Shown here: in pieces, positions 7,145-16,712 of the stretch | Numbering within the stretch: the stretch's first letter is position 1 | Layout: every line of letters starts with the position of its first letter | Assembly (NCBI RefSeq): GCF_003315035.1 | Contig: NZ_QNRE01000008.1 | Location: 62,001-126,000, forward strand | Origin: Nocardia puris | GTDB lineage: Bacteria; Actinomycetota; Actinomycetes; Mycobacteriales; Mycobacteriaceae | DNA: 64,000 nucleotides | Direction of reading: 5' to 3' | Notes under the pieces: model-generated | Database searches by the model: none | Seen by the model: only the letters and a program-made list of their open reading frames with translations | What the model was told of the DNA's origin: nothing | Made by a program: the position numbers and the translations under genes

Positions 7145-8749
7145 ATGCGAACAAGCCTCGGTATCTCCGCCGGGAACGAGGTCGTGTGCTCGGCGCTGGT
7201 CGCCACCGCGTCCAACGGTGCGCAGAGTTTCGACTACCGCGTCGTGTCCGCCGATGCCGCGCATTCCGACATCGGCGATCTCGTCGCGTCCTCCATCGAT
7301 CTGATGACCACGCAGTTGCCCGTCCAGCAGACACCGCACGACATCGCATGGCCCAGCCATCCCGTCGGCGTCAGCTTCGCGGGGTCGCACCCGCCCGGGC
7401 TCGAGGCCGCCGCGGGCAAGCCGCCCACCTCCGTCGCCGTCGCCTACCGCAACAAGGAACAGGCGCAGGTGATCCGGTCCGCGACCGGCAGGCAGCGCGC
7501 GCTGGAACTGGTGCCCGAGGGCGTCGCCGCGCTCACCTACCTGCGCCACACCGGTCTGCTCGACCGCTACGAGACCGTCGCCGTCGTCGACCTGGGCGCC
7601 ACGGGGCTGAGCGTCACGGTGGCCGATCCGGCCGACAGCACGGTCCTGCACTCCCAGCGCACCCACGCGGTGAGCGGCAACGCCATCGACGACCTCATCT
7701 ACCACCACCTGGTCGACGTGCACTACGCCCGCCGCGGTACCCGGCCGAATCGCGGCATGCTCACCAACCGGGGGCGCGCCGCCAAGGAGCATCTGTCGAT
7801 CGCGCCCGCGGTCACCATCGACCACGTCGCGGGTCGCCCGCTCAAGCTCACCAGGGCCGATTTCGAGGAACTGATCGCCGATCTGCTGGGCGAGGCCACC
7901 GGATTCGCGCAGGCCGTCTTCGCGCGGGCGCCCAAGTTCCCGCAGGCGGTCGCGGTGATCGGCGGCGGCGCCAATATCCCCGCTGTCGTCGCGGCGCTGG
8001 AGTCCGACCTCGAGCTGCCCGTGATCACGGTCGATGACCCCGAGGCCGTGATCGCCAAGGGCGCGGCGCTGGTCGCCGACTCCGCGCAGCCCTCGGTGTT
8101 CCCGGTGGCCGCGCTCGGCGCGGAAGCGTCGTCGGGCACGTTCACGAAGGTGGTCGGCACGCTGGCCGGCGCCATCGTGGTGGTCGGCCTCGTGATCGGT
8201 TACGGCTTCAAGACATTCGCGCCCACCTCCGAGGAGGAGGTCTCCCCCGCGGGCACCACGAGCAGCGCGCTGGTGCCGCCCGCCCCGCCGGTGACCGTCG
8301 CTCCGCCCACGGGAGCGGGCACCGTCACCACGGAGGACCGCGAGCCCACCGTTTATCCCACGGGCAGCGTGCCGACCACGGTGCCCGCCACTACCCAGCC
8401 GACCACGCCCACCAGCACGGTGGCGACGCCGTCGGCCACCACCACCACGCCCACGCCCACGCTGCGGCCCGACCCGAATCTGCCGCCGATCCCGTTCCCA
8501 GAGCTGCTCGGCCCGCTGCTGAGCCCCACCACGCCGACCACGCCCACACCGGGCGCGAATCCGGCCGCCCCGGGCGGTTCCTCGCAGCTCGATCGGAACC
8601 CGAACAACACCGAGTCGCCGACGACCACCGGCCCCACCACCGCGCCGGCGCAGACCCGTATCCCGTTCCCGTTCCCGCGCGCCAACTCCGGCTCGTCCAC
8701 CCCCGATTCGGCGGAGCCCAGCCCGCTCCAGCTCGCGCCGACGGACTGA
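7145..8749 (+). CDS. Membrane protein with actin/Hsp70-like domain and Pro/Thr-rich tail
   Basis: A 534-residue protein. Residues 1-320 show an Hsp70/actin-type ATPase layout: a phosphate motif VVDLGATGLSVTVAD and an adenosine motif AVIGGGANIPAVVAAL, followed by a VIAKGAALVA segment. One membrane helix (about 335-355, LAGAIVVVGLVIGYGF) separates it from a low-complexity Pro/Thr/Ser tail with two PFPFP-like patches, probably outside the membrane. The start is the ATG at 7145 after GGAGG; a GTG at 7139 is also in frame. Similar Hsp70-like membrane proteins occur in mycobacteria (Rv0312 type) without known function. It stands alone, convergent with tsaD. Confidence 0.75.
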   Translation: MRTSLGISAGNEVVCSALVATASNGAQSFDYRVVSADAAHSDIGDLVASSIDLMTTQLPVQQTPHDIAWPSHPVGVSFAGSHPPGLEAAAGKPPTSVAVAYRNKEQAQVIRSATGRQRALELVPEGVAALTYLRHTGLLDRYETVAVVDLGATGLSVTVADPADSTVLHSQRTHAVSGNAIDDLIYHHLVDVHYARRGTRPNRGMLTNRGRAAKEHLSIAPAVTIDHVAGRPLKLTRADFEELIADLLGEATGFAQAVFARAPKFPQAVAVIGGGANIPAVVAALESDLELPVITVDDPEAVIAKGAALVADSAQPSVFPVAALGAEASSGTFTKVVGTLAGAIVVVGLVIGYGFKTFAPTSEEEVSPAGTTSSALVPPAPPVTVAPPTGAGTVTTEDREPTVYPTGSVPTTVPATTQPTTPTSTVATPSATTTTPTPTLRPDPNLPPIPFPELLGPLLSPTTPTTPTPGANPAAPGGSSQLDRNPNNTESPTTTGPTTAPAQTRIPFPFPRANSGSSTPDSAEPSPLQLAPTD

Positions 8750-9009
8750 GGGCCGAATCCTCGGTCGCGCGCGGGTGATTCGCGGGCGCATCGCTCCCGG
8801 ACTCGGCTGTGTCGCCGACCCGCATCAGGGTCACCGCGACCACGCGGCATCCGCCGAGCTGTCCGGCCCGTCGGCATCGTCACCGTTCGCGCCATGGTCG
8901 AGCAGCCTCTCCCTCGGTCTGCCGATCCAGACGCGAGGCTCCCGGGTGGTCGGCAGGGGGCTGTCCCCGGCAGCGCGAAACCAGATGTGTGAGCGTGATT
9001 CGCGGACCG

Positions 9010-10053
9010 TCAGGCGATCTGGCTCACCGACACCGGCAGCCCCGGATCGGTGGCGACCGTCAGCGAGGACGGCGCCGCGCCACCCGCGATGACGTGGGCG
9101 CCCAGGGCCGCGATCATCACGCCGTTATCGGTGCACAGGCGCGGTTTCGGCACGCGCAGCGTGATACCGGCGGCGGCGCACCGCTCCTCGGCCAGCGAGC
9201 GGATGCGGGAGTTCGCCGTCGCGCCGCCGCCGAGCACCAGCGTGCTCACGCCGACGTCCTGCGCGGCGCGCACCGCCTTCAGGGTGAGCACGTCGGCGAC
9301 GGCTTCCTGGAAGGACGCCGCGATATCGGGGATCGGCAGATTCTCCGTCGTGTTCCCTTGGCGCTGCGCGCCTTCCACATACCTGGCCACAGCCGTCTTG
9401 AGTCCGGAGAAGGAGAAGTCGTAGCGGGCGTCGCGCGGCCCGGTCATCCCGCGCGGGAACGCGATCGCCTTCGGGTCGCCGTACGCGGCGGCCGCGTCCA
9501 GCGCGGGCCCGCCGGGGAAGCCGAGCCCGAGCAGCCGGGCGACCTTGTCGAACGCCTCACCCGCCGCGTCGTCGACGGTGCTGCCCAGCTCCACGATCGG
9601 CTCCGCCAGATCCGTGACGTGCAGCAGATGCGTGTGCCCGCCCGAGACCAGCAGCGCCACGCACGGCGGCATCGGGCCGTGCTCGAGCGTGTCGACCGCG
9701 ACGTGTCCGCCCAGGTGGTTCAGCGCGTAGAACGGCACATCCCACGCCGCCGCATACGCTTTCGCCGCCGCGACGCCCACCAGCAGGGCACCCGCGAGGC
9801 CGGGGCCGATGGTCACGGCCAACGCGTCGGGTTTGGCGATCCCCGCCGCCGACAGCGCGCGGCGCATGGCGGGCACGATCGCCTCGAGGTGTGCGCGCGA
9901 CGCGATCTCCGGCACCACTCCGCCAAAGCGGGCGTGCTGGTCGACGCTGGAGGCGACCTCGTCGGCCAGCAGCTCGCAGCTGCCGTCGGGCAGGCGGCGG
10001 ACGATGCCGACTCCCGTTTCGTCGCAGGAGGATTCGATGCCCATGACGATCAC
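9010..10053 (-). CDS. tsaD: tRNA N6-adenosine threonylcarbamoyltransferase TsaD
   Basis: A 347-residue Kae1/YgjD enzyme that transfers threonylcarbamoyl from TC-AMP to A37 of ANN-decoding tRNAs (t6A). Visible motifs are GIESSCDETG at the N-terminus, the metal-binding NHLGGHV, the SGGHTHLL strand, FSFSGLKTAV, and the C-terminal PRLCTDNGVMIA. The start is GTG (10051-10053), overlapping the rimI stop by four bases (GTGA), so the two are translationally coupled. It is the last gene of the alr-to-tsaD run. Confidence 0.95.
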   Translation of the reverse strand: MIVMGIESSCDETGVGIVRRLPDGSCELLADEVASSVDQHARFGGVVPEIASRAHLEAIVPAMRRALSAAGIAKPDALAVTIGPGLAGALLVGVAAAKAYAAAWDVPFYALNHLGGHVAVDTLEHGPMPPCVALLVSGGHTHLLHVTDLAEPIVELGSTVDDAAGEAFDKVARLLGLGFPGGPALDAAAAYGDPKAIAFPRGMTGPRDARYDFSFSGLKTAVARYVEGAQRQGNTTENLPIPDIAASFQEAVADVLTLKAVRAAQDVGVSTLVLGGGATANSRIRSLAEERCAAAGITLRVPKPRLCTDNGVMIAALGAHVIAGGAAPSSLTVATDPGLPVSVSQIA

Positions 10054-10559
10054 GACAGCACCTCGTCAGGGAGCGGGAGCGCGGTCAGTTCCGGCCTGCG
10101 CATGGTGTAGGCGTCGGCGCCGCTGGGGTGGTAGTAGTTCTTGCGCAGCCCGATGATGTGGAAGCCGTGCTTGGCGTACAGCCCGATCGCGGGCGCGTTG
10201 TCGGTGCGCACCTCCAGGAACACCGGCCCGCCGCGCTTACCCGCCTCGGCGAGCAGCGCTTCCAGCAGCAGCGTGCCGATGCCCGCTCGGTGGTACTCCG
10301 GGTCGACGCCGATGGTGTGCACCTCGGCCTCAGGGTGTTCGGCATCACCGAGCAGCGCGACACCCGCGTACCCGACCATGCGGCCGCGCTCGTCGCGGGC
10401 GGTGATGTAGCAGTTGTGCGGGCCCGCGAGTTCGGAGCGGAACGCGACCGCCTGCCACGGATCGTCCTCGGGGAACAGCAGGTGCTCGAGTTCTACGCAG
10501 CGCTCGATGTCGGCGGGCGTCATCGGGGCGATGCGGATTCCGGGGGTGGGGTGGTCCAC
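10050..10559 (-). CDS. rimI: Ribosomal-protein/protein N-acetyltransferase RimI
   Basis: A 169-residue GNAT enzyme. The N-terminus reads IRIAPMTPADIERCVELEHL and is followed by FPEDDPW. The acetyl-CoA pyrophosphate loop is EYHRAGIGTLLLEALL, preceded by AEVHTIGVDP. The C-terminus has GLYAKHGFHIIGLRKNYYHP. It would acetylate the N-terminus of ribosomal protein S18 and, in relatives, other proteins. I chose the GTG at 10557-10559, two bases after the tsaB stop; the frame stays open upstream only as a tsaB shadow. RimI wedged between tsaB and tsaD is the normal actinobacterial order. Confidence 0.92.
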   Translation of the reverse strand: MDHPTPGIRIAPMTPADIERCVELEHLLFPEDDPWQAVAFRSELAGPHNCYITARDERGRMVGYAGVALLGDAEHPEAEVHTIGVDPEYHRAGIGTLLLEALLAEAGKRGGPVFLEVRTDNAPAIGLYAKHGFHIIGLRKNYYHPSGADAYTMRRPELTALPLPDEVLS

Positions 10560-10561
10560 CG

Positions 10562-11248
10562 TCACGCCCCCGTCCGGTCGAGGGCGCGGTAGCTGTTCTC
10601 CACGGCGTCGGGCCTGCGCAGGTAGAGCGGGGTGAGCGGTTCGGGCACGGTGCCCGCGAGCAGCTCGGCGGCCGCGACGCGCACCAGTCCGGCGGGCGAG
10701 GGCGTTTCGACGGGCAGCACGGCCAGGTCGAACAGGTCCACGTGCGAGGCGGACCCGGCGATCGCGGCGGCGCCGGCCACGTCGAGCTCTCCCGGCTTGA
10801 TCACGTCGGGCCCGGCCACGCGCGCGCCCGCGTGGTAGCGCGCCCAGTACACCTCGCGGCGGCGCGCGTCGGTGACGACGAGCAGTTCGCGCTCGCCGAG
10901 ATCCTCCTGCGCGCACACGTCGGCGGCGATGGCGTCGAGACTGCACACGCCGTACACCGGAATGCCGAGCGCGTCACCGAACGCGGCGGCGGTGGCCATG
11001 CCCACCCGCAGGCCGGTGAACGGCCCCGGCCCCACGCCCGCGACGACGGCCCCGATATCGGTCCTGGAACGCCCTGCCTCGGTGAGGCATTCGAGGATCT
11101 GCGGCGTCAACGCCTCCGCGTGCGCGCGGGCGTCGACCCGGACCCGGGCGGCGACGGTGCGCAGCGCGACGCCGTCGGCGGCGGGCTCCAGATCCACCAG
11201 TCCCGCTGTAACGGCGGGCGTCGCGGTGTCGACAGCGAGTACAAGCAT
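10562..11248 (-). CDS. tsaB: t6A biosynthesis partner protein TsaB
   Basis: A 228-residue inactive TsaD paralogue that dimerises with TsaD in t6A synthesis. The start LVLAVDTATPAVTAGLVD and the AVVAGVGPGPFTGLRVGMAT segment are diagnostic, followed by GVCSLDAIA. The start is the ATG at 11248 (MLVLAVDT); an ATG four codons upstream is possible. Two bases separate it from rimI. Confidence 0.93.
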   Translation of the reverse strand: MLVLAVDTATPAVTAGLVDLEPAADGVALRTVAARVRVDARAHAEALTPQILECLTEAGRSRTDIGAVVAGVGPGPFTGLRVGMATAAAFGDALGIPVYGVCSLDAIAADVCAQEDLGERELLVVTDARRREVYWARYHAGARVAGPDVIKPGELDVAGAAAIAGSASHVDLFDLAVLPVETPSPAGLVRVAAAELLAGTVPEPLTPLYLRRPDAVENSYRALDRTGA

Positions 11249-11324
11249 GATTGGCCCCACGATACCGGGTGGTACTCGGCCCCGACGCGGAGCTACCGGA
11301 TAGCTACGCCGGTGTGACCGGCGT

Positions 11325-11771
11325 CTATTCGATCCACTCCCACACCGCGGTCCGCGTGTCGGATTCCGGTTCGCGGCTCAGCCGCACGCGCAGGTGCCGG
11401 TCGGCGAGATGCTCCACCACACCGAGTCCCCACTCCACCACGACCACGGCGTCGTGCAGGTCGGTGTCGAGGTCGAGCGCGTCGAGTTCGTCGAGGTCGC
11501 CGCCCAGCCGATAGGCGTCCACGTGCACCAGCGGCACCGCGGGCCCGTCCGCGCGTTCGCCCGCGCGATGCTGTCTGGCGATGATGAAGGTGGGCGAGCT
11601 GACCCGGCCCCGCACCCCGAGCCCGGCCGCGATACCGCGCGTCAGCGCCGTCTTGCCCGCACCCAGCGGACCGTCGAGCACGACGAGATCCCCCGCCCCG
11701 AGTTCCGCCGCCAGCTCACGCCCCAGCGCCTCGGTGTCCTCGACGGTGGGCAGAACCCGCCGCTGCTCCAC
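11325..11771 (-). CDS. tsaE: t6A biosynthesis ATPase TsaE
   Basis: A 148-residue P-loop ATPase with Walker A GPLGAGKTALTRGIA, the SSPTFIIARQH segment and a VHVDAYRL strand, then WGLGVVEHL. TsaE binds the TsaB-TsaD complex and drives its ATPase cycle. The start is GTG at 11769-11771 after GGGAGG; the frame remains open to 11990, but that extension has random composition. It lies 76 bases ahead of tsaB. Confidence 0.92.
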   Translation of the reverse strand: MEQRRVLPTVEDTEALGRELAAELGAGDLVVLDGPLGAGKTALTRGIAAGLGVRGRVSSPTFIIARQHRAGERADGPAVPLVHVDAYRLGGDLDELDALDLDTDLHDAVVVVEWGLGVVEHLADRHLRVRLSREPESDTRTAVWEWIE

Positions 11772-12066
11772 CCTTACCTCCCAGTCACGACTTCCGGAGA
11801 ACTGGTCCGAGCGTACCGACGGGGCGGGAGCAGGTCCGTCACCGGGCGCATGCGATAGGGCCGCGGTCCCCCGGATATCCGGCGGGCGCCGGTGTGGCCC
11901 GCCGGGTGACGGGCTCGTGGAGCGGTGTCCGGCGTCTCGGTGGCCGGCGTCACGGTGTTGTCCCAAGGGGACGCCCGACAGCGTGGACAACCTGGCGGCC
12001 GTGCGGGCAAGGTGAGGACTACGGCGTCCTCGATCCGGTAGGCCGTCCCTCGCCGAACGCTATTGC

Positions 12067-13188
12067 TCACGCTCCGCCGGTGTGGCGCAACGAAACATCG
12101 GGCTCGTCGGCGAACATGCCCGCGCGCAGCATCAGCGCGTGCAACGCGTCGTTGACGGTGTCGGGGAACTGGAGATGCGGCATGTGGGCGGCGCCCGCTA
12201 GGCGGATGAGTTCGCTGTCGGGCAGCGCCCGCGACAGGGCGCGGGAGTTGCGGAACGGGATCACCAGGTCGTGCGCGCCGCCGAGCACCAGCACGGGCAG
12301 ACCGGCCAGCGTGGGCAGGGCGGCCGATTCATCGTGCAGCTCAATCGCCTTCAAGAATTTCACGATCGTCTCCACCGGGGTGCCGTCGATCATGAGGGTG
12401 GTGAAGCGCGAGAGCGTGGGACTCACCGGGCCGTGGAACGAGCTGACGTGCAGGATCGGCGCGATGAGGTGGCGCACCGTGGAACGTCCGGCCTGCACGA
12501 GTGCGGGCGCGGTGTGCACGGCCAGCCGGAAACCGTCGATCGCGGGATTGCGCAGCAGTTGGGTGATGCCCGCCGCCGTCACCTCGGCGGCCGCGGTGGA
12601 GAGCAAGCCCACGGCCACGACCCGCCGCGCGAACAGGTCCGGGAACTGGGCCGCCGCGGCGAGCACCGCCATTCCGCCCAGCGAATGCCCGACCAGCGCG
12701 ACCGGGCCGGCGGGCGCCACGGCCTCCACCACCGCCGCCACATCGCGACCCAGCTGGGCGACGGTGCAGCTCTCGGTGGCCGGCGTGCCCGAGCGGCCGT
12801 GCCCGCGCAGGTCGAAGAACACCAGCCGCGCGGCGTCGCCCCAGCGCCGCGCCAGATCCCGGCGCTGGAAGTGGAACGACTCCATGCTGTTGCAGAACCC
12901 GTGTACGAACACCACGGTGAGCGGTGCCTCTGGCGGCCCGCACTCGCGAACGGCCAGGCGCACACCGTCTTCGGTGACCACCGCGCCGGGGCGGTCTGCC
13001 TCGATCAGGCCGAAATCCTCGTCGCGGTACTCGTCGCGGCGCGCGGGCGACAGCACTCTCGCCCCGGCGCGGCGCAGCGCGTGGGCACCGGCCAGCGCGC
13101 CGACCACACCGGCGGTCGCCATGCCGCCGCGCCAGATGGTCGAACGATTATGGTTGCCCCGCAAGATATTCGAACGCCGCGACCTCAT
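12067..13188 (-). CDS. Alpha/beta hydrolase with N-terminal membrane segment
   Basis: A 373-residue serine hydrolase. Residues 1-40 are basic then hydrophobic (MATAGVVGALAGAHAL), suggesting a membrane anchor. The catalytic domain has the oxyanion strand VVFVHGFCNSMESF, the FFDLRGHGRSG loop, the nucleophile elbow GHSLGG near residue 166, an acid in GAHDLVIPF and the histidine in GAAHMPHLQFP. The substrate is unknown; lipase or esterase is likely. The start is ATG after AGGGG. It lies 58 bases downstream of alr and 295 bases upstream of tsaE, so is probably in the same transcript. Confidence 0.88.
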   Translation of the reverse strand: MRSRRSNILRGNHNRSTIWRGGMATAGVVGALAGAHALRRAGARVLSPARRDEYRDEDFGLIEADRPGAVVTEDGVRLAVRECGPPEAPLTVVFVHGFCNSMESFHFQRRDLARRWGDAARLVFFDLRGHGRSGTPATESCTVAQLGRDVAAVVEAVAPAGPVALVGHSLGGMAVLAAAAQFPDLFARRVVAVGLLSTAAAEVTAAGITQLLRNPAIDGFRLAVHTAPALVQAGRSTVRHLIAPILHVSSFHGPVSPTLSRFTTLMIDGTPVETIVKFLKAIELHDESAALPTLAGLPVLVLGGAHDLVIPFRNSRALSRALPDSELIRLAGAAHMPHLQFPDTVNDALHALMLRAGMFADEPDVSLRHTGGA

Positions 13189-13246
13189 CGTGAACCCCTT
13201 CACGTATCGGCGGACCACACGCCGTCGAGTCCAGCACACGCGGCCC

Positions 13247-14398
13247 TCACGGGCAAGCGACTCCCCCGCCGACGTGTCGGCGCGTCACCCGGCCGCGCGG
13301 CGAGCACACGATCTCGTAGTGGATGGTGTCGAGCCGATCGGCCCACTCCTGGGCGCGCGGCTCGGCCGGGCCGCCGCCGAACAGCACGGCGGTGTCCCCC
13401 TCGGTGACGCCCGCCGCGTTGTCGCCGAGGTCGACTACGAACTGGTCCATGCAGACCCGGCCCACGTTAGGCCGCCGCTCGCCGCCGAGCAGCACGTCGA
13501 ACCGCCCGCTCAACGGGCGGAACACGCCGTCGGCGTACCCGGCGGGGATCAGGGCCACGGTGGTGTCGCGCGGGGCGATCCACCGGTGCCCGTACGACAC
13601 GCCCTCGCCCGCCGCGACCCGTTTGACCAGCGCGACCTTCGCCTGGAACGTCATCGCGGGCCGCAGGCCGAGATCCAGGCCCGGCACCGGGTCCAGCCCG
13701 TATACCGCGATCCCGGGACGGACCATGTCGAACGCCAGATCCGGCCTGGTGATGGTGGCCGCCGAATTCGACAGGTGCGCGATCTCGGGTGCGAGGCCGT
13801 GTTCCTTCGCCGTCGCGAGGGCAGCCAGGAAGCGATCGCGCTGCACGTCGATGAACGGGTGCTCGGGTTCGTCGGCGTGCGCGAGGTGGGAGAACACGGC
13901 GCGGAAGCGCACCACCTCCTCGCGTACCAACTCGCGCAGCGCGCTCAGCACCTCGGGGTATTCGTCGGGGGCGACACCGTTGCGGTTCAGGCCGGTGTCG
14001 ACCTTGAGGGTGAGGATGGCGGTCCGGCCGGTGCGGCGCGCCGCGGCTTCGACCGCGCGCAGGTGCGCCAGGGAGGACACGCCGATCTCCACGTCGGCGG
14101 CGATCGCGGCGGCGAAATCGGCGTCGGTGTTGTTGAGCCAGCACAGGATCGGCGCGGTGATCCCCGCGTCCCGCAGCGCCAGCGCCTCGGCGACCGTGGT
14201 GACCCCGAGTTCCCGCGCGCCCGCGGCCAGCGCGGCCCGCCCCACCTGCACGGCGCCGTGGTTGTAGCCGTCGGCCTTCACCACCGCCATCACCGCCGCG
14301 TCGCCCGCGTATCCGCGCAGCACCCGCACGTTGTGGGCAATGGCATCCAGATCGACGACCGTCTCCACTTGCGCACTCACAGCTTGCGATCCTGCCAC
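13247..14398 (-). CDS. alr: Alanine racemase
   Basis: A 383-residue fold-type III PLP enzyme that makes D-alanine for peptidoglycan. The PLP lysine lies in AVVKADGYNHGA near residue 42. Other conserved pieces are KVDTGLNRNGV, HLSNSAAT, MVRPGIAVYGLDP and the C-terminal catalytic tyrosine region (EGVSYGHRW) with VGRVCMDQFVVDLG. The start is ATG (MAGSQAV); a GTG seven codons in is also possible. First gene of the minus-strand run that continues to tsaD. Confidence 0.95.
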   Translation of the reverse strand: MAGSQAVSAQVETVVDLDAIAHNVRVLRGYAGDAAVMAVVKADGYNHGAVQVGRAALAAGARELGVTTVAEALALRDAGITAPILCWLNNTDADFAAAIAADVEIGVSSLAHLRAVEAAARRTGRTAILTLKVDTGLNRNGVAPDEYPEVLSALRELVREEVVRFRAVFSHLAHADEPEHPFIDVQRDRFLAALATAKEHGLAPEIAHLSNSAATITRPDLAFDMVRPGIAVYGLDPVPGLDLGLRPAMTFQAKVALVKRVAAGEGVSYGHRWIAPRDTTVALIPAGYADGVFRPLSGRFDVLLGGERRPNVGRVCMDQFVVDLGDNAAGVTEGDTAVLFGGGPAEPRAQEWADRLDTIHYEIVCSPRGRVTRRHVGGGVACP

Positions 14399-14573
14399 CT
14401 GCGCGGTTCGCCGCGGGAAGGTGTCCCGGACACGCGCGCCGAAGCAGTGGCCCCAGTACCCGGCTCACCAGCATCAACGCCGCGCCCACCGGTACGAGGA
14501 GTCCGCGACGGCACCGGGCGAATACGTGACCACCGCTATCCCGACACACCGGATCGGACTGCCGCAGCCCACC

Positions 14574-16016
14574 TCATACCCCCGACAGCGTCCGCAGAAC
14601 GCGGACAGCGGGCCGGATGTGCTCGAGCAGCGGGGTGGCCGAGGTCGGGGCGGCGGCGTGGTGGTCCTCGTGGGCGGCGAGGTTGGCGGCCAGCGAGTGG
14701 ACGCGAGCGGCCGCGGCCGCGGCCCACAGGGGGTCGCGACCGGCGGCGAGCAGCGCGCCGATGACGCCGGAGAGCACGTCCCCAGCACCGGCGGTGGCTG
14801 CCCACGAACCGCCCGCCTCGTTGACGAGAACCCGGCGGCCGGGTGCCGTGATCAGGGTGGCGCGCCCCTTCAGCAGGAGGGCGACCTGCCACGCCTCGGC
14901 GAACTCACGCACGGCCGCGACGCGATCGGCCCCCACCTCGCGCCCGGCGAGTCGCGCGAACTCGCCCGCGTGCGGGGTGAGCACGGTGGGCGCCGTGCGG
15001 TGGTGCAGCAACGCCGGTTCGCGGGCGAGCAGGGTGAGGCCGTCGGCGTCCACCACCACGGGCACATCGCTGGCGAGCACCTCCGCGAGCCGGTCGCGTG
15101 CCTCGTCGTCGACGCCAGCGCCGGGGCCTATCACCCAGCACTGCACGCGTCCCGCCTTCGAAATGTCTTGGACGGCAACCACCTCCGGGAAGCGGGCGAG
15201 CACGTCCCCCGCCGCGGTCCCCACGTACCGCACCATCCCGGACGTCGCCGCGACCGCCGCACCTGTGCACAGCACCGCCGCACCCGGATACCGGGCGCTG
15301 CCCGCGACGATTCCGGTGACGCCCTGGGTGTACTTGTCGTCGGCGGGCCCCGGCACCGGCCACTCCGCGCCGATCGACATCGGTTCCAGCGCCGCGAGTT
15401 CCGGGTCGGGCAACCGTAATCCGATGGGCACCAGTTCGATTCGCCCGCACCACGGCGCGGCCAGCGCGTGCACCGGCTTGTACGCGCCGAACGCGACCGT
15501 CACATCGGCCCGCACGGCGGGGCCTTCGACCGCGCCCGTGTCCGGATCGACGCCGCTGGGCAGGTCGGCCGCGATGATCGGCACGTCCACGTCCGCCACG
15601 AGTTCGGCCGCGCGCGGACGCAGCGGTCCGTGTCCCGAGATCCCCACGATGCCGTCGACCACCAACTCCGGCGCGCCCAGGTCCTCCCCCACGCGCCCAC
15701 CCGAAGCGCGGAGCGCGGCAAGCCCTTTCGCGTGCGCGCGGCCGGGCGCGAGCAGGACGGCCCGCACGTCGACCCCGCGCCTGCGCAGTTTCGCACCCGC
15801 CCACAACGCGTCGCCGCCGTTGTCACCCGAGCCGACCAACAGCGTCACGGCCCGCCCGGCGATCCCGCCCGTGCGCGCCCGCAGTTCCGACGCCACCACC
15901 GTCGCCAGCCCGTGCGCGGCGCGCTGCATCGGCATGCCCTCGGGCACCCTGGTGAACAGCTCGGCCTCGGCCGCCCGCACTTCATCGGCGGTGTAATAGC
16001 CCCGCAAGACCGACAT
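14574..16016 (-). CDS. nnr: Bifunctional NAD(P)H-hydrate epimerase / ADP-dependent dehydratase
   Basis: A 480-residue fusion that repairs hydrated NAD(P)H. The N-terminal YjeF-type epimerase half starts MSVLRGYYTADEVRAAE and has VGSGDNGGDALWAGA (NADPHX-binding loop) and LPSGVDPDTG. The C-terminal ribokinase-like dehydratase half has GPGAGVDDEARD, LTPHAGEFARLAG, LLLKGRATLI and the ATP-site motif TAGAGDVLSGVIGALLA. The start is the ATG at 16016 after GGAGGCG. It matches Rv3433c in position and fusion order. 175 bases separate it from alr. Confidence 0.93.
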   Translation of the reverse strand: MSVLRGYYTADEVRAAEAELFTRVPEGMPMQRAAHGLATVVASELRARTGGIAGRAVTLLVGSGDNGGDALWAGAKLRRRGVDVRAVLLAPGRAHAKGLAALRASGGRVGEDLGAPELVVDGIVGISGHGPLRPRAAELVADVDVPIIAADLPSGVDPDTGAVEGPAVRADVTVAFGAYKPVHALAAPWCGRIELVPIGLRLPDPELAALEPMSIGAEWPVPGPADDKYTQGVTGIVAGSARYPGAAVLCTGAAVAATSGMVRYVGTAAGDVLARFPEVVAVQDISKAGRVQCWVIGPGAGVDDEARDRLAEVLASDVPVVVDADGLTLLAREPALLHHRTAPTVLTPHAGEFARLAGREVGADRVAAVREFAEAWQVALLLKGRATLITAPGRRVLVNEAGGSWAATAGAGDVLSGVIGALLAAGRDPLWAAAAAARVHSLAANLAAHEDHHAAAPTSATPLLEHIRPAVRVLRTLSGV

Positions 16017-16247
16017 CGGCGCGCCTCCACTGGTGTCGAACGGCACTGTGCGCGGGACCGGCGTGTTCCCGCACTTCCGGACGTTACTCGCCCCCACCCA
16101 CCGGGTGCCGCCTGCCGAGCGCGTCCCCGACGGATTCGCACGTCATCGACCGGCGCATCCCCGCCGGAAAGTGCGTTCCCTCTCACCGGCCGCCGCGGCC
16201 GTGGCGAATGCCGGTGCGCGCGAGCGCGGCGACTAGTGTCGGACATC

Positions 16248-16667
16248 ATGCCGATCGTTCGCCACGCCAAGTCCGCCCAGGTCGTCACCGCACTCGCCCT
16301 GGCGGCGTCGCTAGCGCTGGCCGGCTGCGGCTCCGGCGACGACAGCGCCGCCCCGGCCACCACCACGATCGACGCCGCGGCGACGTCCACCGCCCCCATC
16401 GAACGCCCCGCCACCACGGTCTTCGTCGAGGTGAACGACATGACCTTCTCCCCCGCGAACCTGACCGTCGCCCCAGGCGACACCGTCACCTGGCGGTTCC
16501 GCGATTCCGCGCCGCATTCGGTGCAGGGCATCGGCGATCGCGCCATGGGGATCAACAGCCCGATCATCGACCAGGGCGAATGGAGCTACACCTTCACCTC
16601 GCCGGGCTCCTACCGCTATCTGTGCACCCTGCACCCGGAGATGCGCGGCACCGTCACCGTGGAGTGA
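16248..16667 (+). CDS. Cupredoxin-domain lipoprotein (type I copper)
   Basis: A 139-residue protein with a lipoprotein signal peptide (lipobox LAGC, cysteine near residue 27). A Ser/Thr/Ala linker leads to a plastocyanin-like domain, FVEVNDMTFSPANLTVAPGD. Type I copper ligands are visible: His in SAPHSVQG and Cys, His, Met in YLCTLHPEM. It should sit on the outer face of the membrane and carry electrons or bind copper; the redox partner is unknown. The start ATG at 16248 opens the signal peptide. It is convergent with glmS and divergent from nnr. Confidence 0.88.
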   Translation: MPIVRHAKSAQVVTALALAASLALAGCGSGDDSAAPATTTIDAAATSTAPIERPATTVFVEVNDMTFSPANLTVAPGDTVTWRFRDSAPHSVQGIGDRAMGINSPIIDQGEWSYTFTSPGSYRYLCTLHPEMRGTVTVE

Positions 16668-16712
16668 GCACTCCGGCAGGCACACGGACGCCCGACTCAC
16701 GACGGGTGAGCC

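Noticed and set aside
8353..8895. Minus-strand frames rich in Gly/Val opposite the Pro/Thr tail
   Set aside because: Direct antisense of the repetitive Pro/Thr codons; low complexity only.
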